19,273 nt of DNA from an uncultured Bacteroidales bacterium (GTDB lineage Bacteria; Bacteroidota; Bacteroidia; Bacteroidales; Paludibacteraceae), in NCBI GenBank assembly GCA_937892015.1, contig CALAUY010000156.1, positions 1 through 19,273 on the forward strand, written 5' to 3'. A model generated the notes under the pieces. The model did no database searches, had not been told where the DNA came from, and saw nothing but the letters and a program-made list of their open reading frames with translations. Shown here piece after piece: positions 15,945 through 19,273 of this stretch. A program made the position numbers and the translations under genes. Numbering within the stretch: position 1 is the first letter of the stretch; each line of letters starts with the position of its first letter.

Positions 15945-16054
15945 ATTATAACTGATTTATAATAATTAATTATTTACGTTTTCGAGTGATTGTTTATGAA
16001 AAACTTAAAAGTACCCTTGTTAGATGTTTTTAAGGAAAAACCTATAAAACAATT

Positions 16055-17083
16055 TTACAACTCTACGGTGTGAGGATCTGACCAGTTGCGACGGATGAAC
16101 CATGTGCCGGACGGTTTCTCACGATTGAAAATTATCGACCAGATGGTCCACTCATCATAGGCCGCCTCCTGCAGAGTGCTCAGGGCATCTTCCTCATTGG
16201 CAGGTATCTGCAATGCAGTCAAACGGGCCATGCGTCTATGCGATTCTTCGGCCAACGGACAATCGCGTTGTTCCCACATGCAATGGTTGGTAACAAGCGT
16301 TGTGTCCGTCACGTGAATCTGCCCCGCTTTCCACTCTACGACAACCGAACGCTCGGCATCCGCAATGCTCAGATGGTGAGCCCACCCGATGGAGTTATGA
16401 ATGTCATACTGCTCCAAAAGGCGAATGGCGTCCTCTACATCAGCAGCGTAATCCAAAACCAAGCGTATAGCACCCACTATCGTCAAGTCGGGCTTCTCCG
16501 TGTCATAGTCGGTCGTGTCGCCGTCCAGTTCAATCAGGTCTGCCACACACAGTCCTTTCTCGTTGATGCCATCAAAAGGAATATACACCGTTGCCAAGGC
16601 CGTCATACCATCCATGCCTGCCATAGGATGCCATTCATCGCCTATGCCGATAAAAGCAAACGACGAGGTGGCAATGCTGGCATAGGCGTCATCCGGATAA
16701 GTCCGCACAATAACCATGTTCTGACCCTTATCGCCGAAATCAAAACTACGGCAGAATAGTTTGGACGTGGATATCGTTGAACATCCGGCATCAAACTCCA
16801 CTTCGTCACCTTCGGGCAATTTCATGTAACCTTTGGAGAGGAAAGTGGCAATATACTGCGCCATGTCTCGGTCGGTCTTGGCTCCGCCTTGGTCGAGGAA
16901 CTGCTTAAAACCGTAGTCGCCCTTGAAAGTGAAGGTATAGAGACCTTCGTCTATCATTTTGAGCGACCGCATCGCTTTGAGTTCATCGCCGAAGAGGTGC
17001 CATCCTCCGTAACAGAAGATACCTAATCCTACTATGAGGATAACCAGCAATCCACGGAAAGTATATCTGACAGCCTTGTTCAT
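16055..17083 (-). CDS. Ntn-hydrolase, choloylglycine hydrolase/C45-like
   Basis: 342 residues, ATG 17083. An N-terminal TM or signal-anchor segment (about 11-29) is followed by a linker and the Ntn-hydrolase core. The probable catalytic nucleophile is C101 in AGCSTISTSKLFCRSFDF, with R112 and D115 matching the Arg/Asp that follow the nucleophile in the family (usually G-R-N/S-x-D-F/W). Further family blocks are YIPFDGINEKGLCVAD (about 168-182), a WAHHLSIADAERSVVVEW strand pair (about 234-251) and VTNH (264-267). The family cleaves linear amide C-N bonds (bile-salt, penicillin V, N-acyl amino or acyl-homoserine-lactone hydrolases) or transfers acyl groups. The substrate here is unknown. C101 must become N-terminal by removal of the first 100 residues if the mechanism is canonical. 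It probably acts in the periplasm, and it sits between mutA and mutB on the same strand. Confidence 0.82.
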   Translation of the reverse strand: MNKAVRYTFRGLLVILIVGLGIFCYGGWHLFGDELKAMRSLKMIDEGLYTFTFKGDYGFKQFLDQGGAKTDRDMAQYIATFLSKGYMKLPEGDEVEFDAGCSTISTSKLFCRSFDFGDKGQNMVIVRTYPDDAYASIATSSFAFIGIGDEWHPMAGMDGMTALATVYIPFDGINEKGLCVADLIELDGDTTDYDTEKPDLTIVGAIRLVLDYAADVEDAIRLLEQYDIHNSIGWAHHLSIADAERSVVVEWKAGQIHVTDTTLVTNHCMWEQRDCPLAEESHRRMARLTALQIPANEEDALSTLQEAAYDEWTIWSIIFNREKPSGTWFIRRNWSDPHTVEL

Positions 17084-17119
17084 CGTAAGTTGTTTCTAAT
17101 GTTTTCTTCTAAAAATCAA

Positions 17120-19024
17120 TCACTTATTTAGTAGTTGTTCGTTAAATTTCTGTAAGGTGTCCAGTACGTTCACGCGGACGTGGATGTAGTTCTCGATGCC
17201 CTCTTTCTGCAGGTCTTCCATGCAAGCGGGAGCACCGGCCACCACGAAGATGGCGCGGCCGGCGAGGTACTTGTACGCAGCGGGTGCATACTCAGCATAC
17301 TCGTCGTCCGACGAGCACAGAACGATGATGTCGGCACCGGCGGCGAGCCCTGCATCCACTCCTTCTTCTACGCTCTTGAAGCCGTTATTGTCGATGACCT
17401 TGTAGCCCGCACATGCGAAGAAATTGCAGCTGAACTGCGAGCGTGCCAGACGCATGGCGAGGTTACCAATAGTTAGCATGAACACTTTCGGCTGCTTGCC
17501 GCTCTGTTCGGTGCGCAAACGCAGTTGCTCGAACTGCTCTGCCTCGCGAACGCACGGGATGACGGGCAACTCCGGCTCGCAGCAACAGCCGCAACAGCCG
17601 GCAGCAGACTCAATCTTGCCGTCTGTCGTCTCGTTGAAGTTAGGATACTGGTTCGTCCCTAACAGTATCTCTTTGCGCTTGGCAACGTCCGCCTGACGCT
17701 TGGCCAGTGTCGCGTTCATGTCTGCCTGCACTTTGCCGGCTTTCACTTGTGCGAGCATCCCGCCATCGTCCATAATAGCGAGGAAACGTTTCCACGCCTC
17801 ATCGGCCAACATCGACGTGAGGTTCTCCAAGTAATACGAACCTGCAGCAGGGTCAATCACCTTGTCGAAATGGCTCTCTTCCGCCAGCAGCAACTGCTGA
17901 TTGCGGGCGATACGCTCCGAGAAATCATCGGGTCGTTTGTACGTCACGTCGAACGGCGTCACCACGATAGAGTCAACACCCGCAATGGCCGCTGACATCG
18001 TCTCTGTCTGACTGCGGAGTAGGTTGACGTACGCATCGAAAATAGTCATGTTGAACGTCGATGTGGTCGCGCACACGTTCATCTTCATCGCGCACGGGCA
18101 GTACTTGCCATCCACTTTCTCGCACTGACACCCGCCTGCGCAGTTGCAGATGGGCTCGTACTCACGCACAATCTTCGCCCACAGCATGCGTGCAGCGCGG
18201 AACTTAGCAATCTCCATGAAATAGTTGCCCTGGATGCCCATGTTGAAACGTATGCACTTGGCGGCTGTAGCGCTCTCCACACCCGCTTCCGTGAGCATCG
18301 TCATGTACTGTGCGCCCCATGCGAGTGCATAGGCCAACTCTTGAGCACAGTAAGCGCCCGCGTTGCATAAGTTGAGCGAGTTGACTCCGATGGTACGGAA
18401 ACCCGGAAGCAACTGCTTTGCCTCGACGGCCAACTGCAGTCTCTCCATGATTGCCGCTTCATCGAACGCGTGACCTTTCGTCAGCATCTTCTGAATAGGG
18501 TCGCAGTTGATAGAACCGTGAACGGACTTCAGCTCAAGGTTCTTCGAACGGAAATAGTCTGCAAGCAACTGCGCCAACTCCAGCGTTCTGTGCTGGCAGG
18601 TGCTGAAATTCAGTTCAACCACCTCGCAATAGATGCCGTCCAACAACGTACGGATATACTCCGCACTCAGCTCCTTACCCGGGATAGTGAACCCCAGCGA
18701 GTTAACGCCCTTGTTCAGCACGTCCAACGCCTTGGCATTGGCGCTCTTGGCATCCATCGCCGGGATGTTCTGGCGCACATACCAGTCGTTGTTCTCTTTT
18801 GTCCCGCGCACAAACGGGTACTGACCGGGAGCTGACATCGTCGATGCAAGCCCCACTTTGTCCTCCTCACGATAAAAAGGCTGTACATTAAAGCCTTCAG
18901 GGGTGCGCCATACGAGCTTCTTGTCGAAATCCGCCCCCTTCAAATCGGCAATGATTTTGTCCTTCCACTCTTGTGTGGATGTCGGCGCAAAATCCGCCGC
19001 AATGTTCAATTTGTTTTCTGCCAT
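17120..19024 (-). CDS. mutA: Methylmalonyl-CoA mutase small subunit
   Basis: 634 residues, ATG 19024. MutA is the non-catalytic partner of MutB: it has the same barrel plus Rossmann layout, but its C-terminal domain lacks the D-x-H-x-x-G cobalamin motif. Here LTIGNLAMRLARSQF (517-531) stands at that place. Family blocks seen are GQYPFVRGTKENNDWYVRQ (67-85), GNYFMEIAKFRAARMLWAKI (266-285), FSERIARNQQLLLAEES (368-384) and IDPAAGSYYLENLT (390-403). Two cysteine clusters stand out: 293-318 (C293, C295, C299, C301, C309, C311, C318), and 477-482 plus C491. It is followed 36 bases later by the Ntn-hydrolase gene and then mutB, all on one strand. The promoter is at 19255-19224, with a leader of about 190 bases. 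Confidence 0.96.
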   Translation of the reverse strand: MAENKLNIAADFAPTSTQEWKDKIIADLKGADFDKKLVWRTPEGFNVQPFYREEDKVGLASTMSAPGQYPFVRGTKENNDWYVRQNIPAMDAKSANAKALDVLNKGVNSLGFTIPGKELSAEYIRTLLDGIYCEVVELNFSTCQHRTLELAQLLADYFRSKNLELKSVHGSINCDPIQKMLTKGHAFDEAAIMERLQLAVEAKQLLPGFRTIGVNSLNLCNAGAYCAQELAYALAWGAQYMTMLTEAGVESATAAKCIRFNMGIQGNYFMEIAKFRAARMLWAKIVREYEPICNCAGGCQCEKVDGKYCPCAMKMNVCATTSTFNMTIFDAYVNLLRSQTETMSAAIAGVDSIVVTPFDVTYKRPDDFSERIARNQQLLLAEESHFDKVIDPAAGSYYLENLTSMLADEAWKRFLAIMDDGGMLAQVKAGKVQADMNATLAKRQADVAKRKEILLGTNQYPNFNETTDGKIESAAGCCGCCCEPELPVIPCVREAEQFEQLRLRTEQSGKQPKVFMLTIGNLAMRLARSQFSCNFFACAGYKVIDNNGFKSVEEGVDAGLAAGADIIVLCSSDDEYAEYAPAAYKYLAGRAIFVVAGAPACMEDLQKEGIENYIHVRVNVLDTLQKFNEQLLNK

Positions 19025-19042
19025 TTTATTTGTTTATTTTGT

Positions 19043-19190
19043 CTATATGTTTTGTCTGTTTCTGTATGCTGCTTATTGTTTTTCTGTATTGTTTTTGTCT
19101 GTATATTTTCGTCAATATGTTTTTGTCTGTATTTGTATGCTGCTTATTGTTTTTGTCTGTATATTTTTGTCTATTTATTGTTTGTATGTG
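19043..19190 (-). repeat. Degenerate tandem repeats in the mutA leader
   Basis: The 5' leader of mutA is built from repeats of T-rich plus-strand words (TTTTTGTCTGTA, TGCTTATTG), so the mRNA is A/C-rich and G-poor. A 21-base exact direct repeat occurs at 19063-19083 and 19134-19154 (offset 71). A 19-base word starting GTTTTTGTCTG recurs at 19091 and 19149. The units look like a tandem duplication with an indel of about 13 bases. No stable hairpin and no B12-box-like riboswitch sequence is evident. Confidence 0.8.
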
Positions 19191-19223
19191 TGTCAAAACT
19201 CCGTTTTAGTCCAAAATCGACTG

Positions 19224-19255
19224 CAAAGTTACTGCTTTTTTTTCATATATGCAAA
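19224..19255 (-). promoter_or_regulatory. mutA promoter, Bacteroidota sigma-70 type
   Basis: On the minus strand TTTG (19255-19252), a 20-base spacer containing A8 and ending GCAG, then TAACTTTG (19231-19224). The predicted transcript start is near 19218. No comparable promoter is seen before the Ntn-hydrolase gene, and only a weak TACTTTTA before mutB, so this probably drives all three genes. Confidence 0.78.
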
Positions 19256-19273
19256 TAAAATGCAAGAAAAATG

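Noticed and set aside
15945..16054. Separate mutB promoter
   Set aside because: The AT-rich gap has TACTTTTA, near the -7 pattern, but no TTTG at 19-21 bases upstream; support is too weak to call.
19043..19190. Repeats upstream of mutA as a CRISPR array
   Set aside because: The units are degenerate, uneven and low-complexity, with no constant-length spacers and no cas genes.
18971..19258. 95-codon plus-strand frame rich in F, C, L and Y
   Set aside because: It is a translation of the T-rich mutA leader repeats and the mutA promoter, not a gene.

Overview
The window looks like chromosomal DNA from an anaerobic Bacteroidales bacterium; I would not name a family or genus from it. The support is a typical Bacteroidota protein set (ATP-type PEP carboxykinase, a DUF4954 left-handed beta-helix protein, RbfA, L34, and the MutA/MutB pair used in succinate/propionate metabolism). 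Three promoters also fit the Bacteroidota sigma-70 pattern TTTG-N20-TAnnTTTG. Coding DNA is moderately GC-rich, intergenic DNA is AT-rich, and several genes start with GTG.

Layout. 1-860 (+) is the 3' part of pckA with a terminator, followed by a DUF4954 gene (929-2773). 2774-3271 holds no intact gene, only an eroded fragment resembling a DUF3987 mobile-element protein. On the minus strand, read right to left, lie rpmH (6536-6372, with its own promoter and a terminator-like hairpin), rbfA, an FtsX/LolE-like ABC permease, a small lipoprotein and xerD. The last three overlap one another by 4 bases (ATGA and GTGA junctions).

6885-13741 (+) is a tight five-gene operon with one clear promoter and one terminator. 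It encodes a membrane HEAT-repeat protein, a processive GT2 glycosyltransferase, a TPR plus outer-membrane beta-barrel protein, a DUF1573-like lipoprotein and a multi-TM AraC-type regulator. A polymerase, periplasmic/OM export parts and a membrane-bound regulator together suggest an uncharacterised exopolysaccharide synthesis and export system, loosely analogous to pgaABCD or yaiO/yaiP. This is the best candidate in the window for an undescribed system.

13798-19255 (-) is the methylmalonyl-CoA mutase locus: promoter, long A/C-rich repeated leader, mutA, an Ntn-hydrolase of the choloylglycine hydrolase/C45 type, then mutB. mutB is broken by a one-base frameshift between its catalytic barrel and its B12-binding domain; restoring one base gives a protein of about 715 residues. 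With pckA at the other end of the window, the metabolic theme is PEP/oxaloacetate and succinate-to-propionate fermentation.
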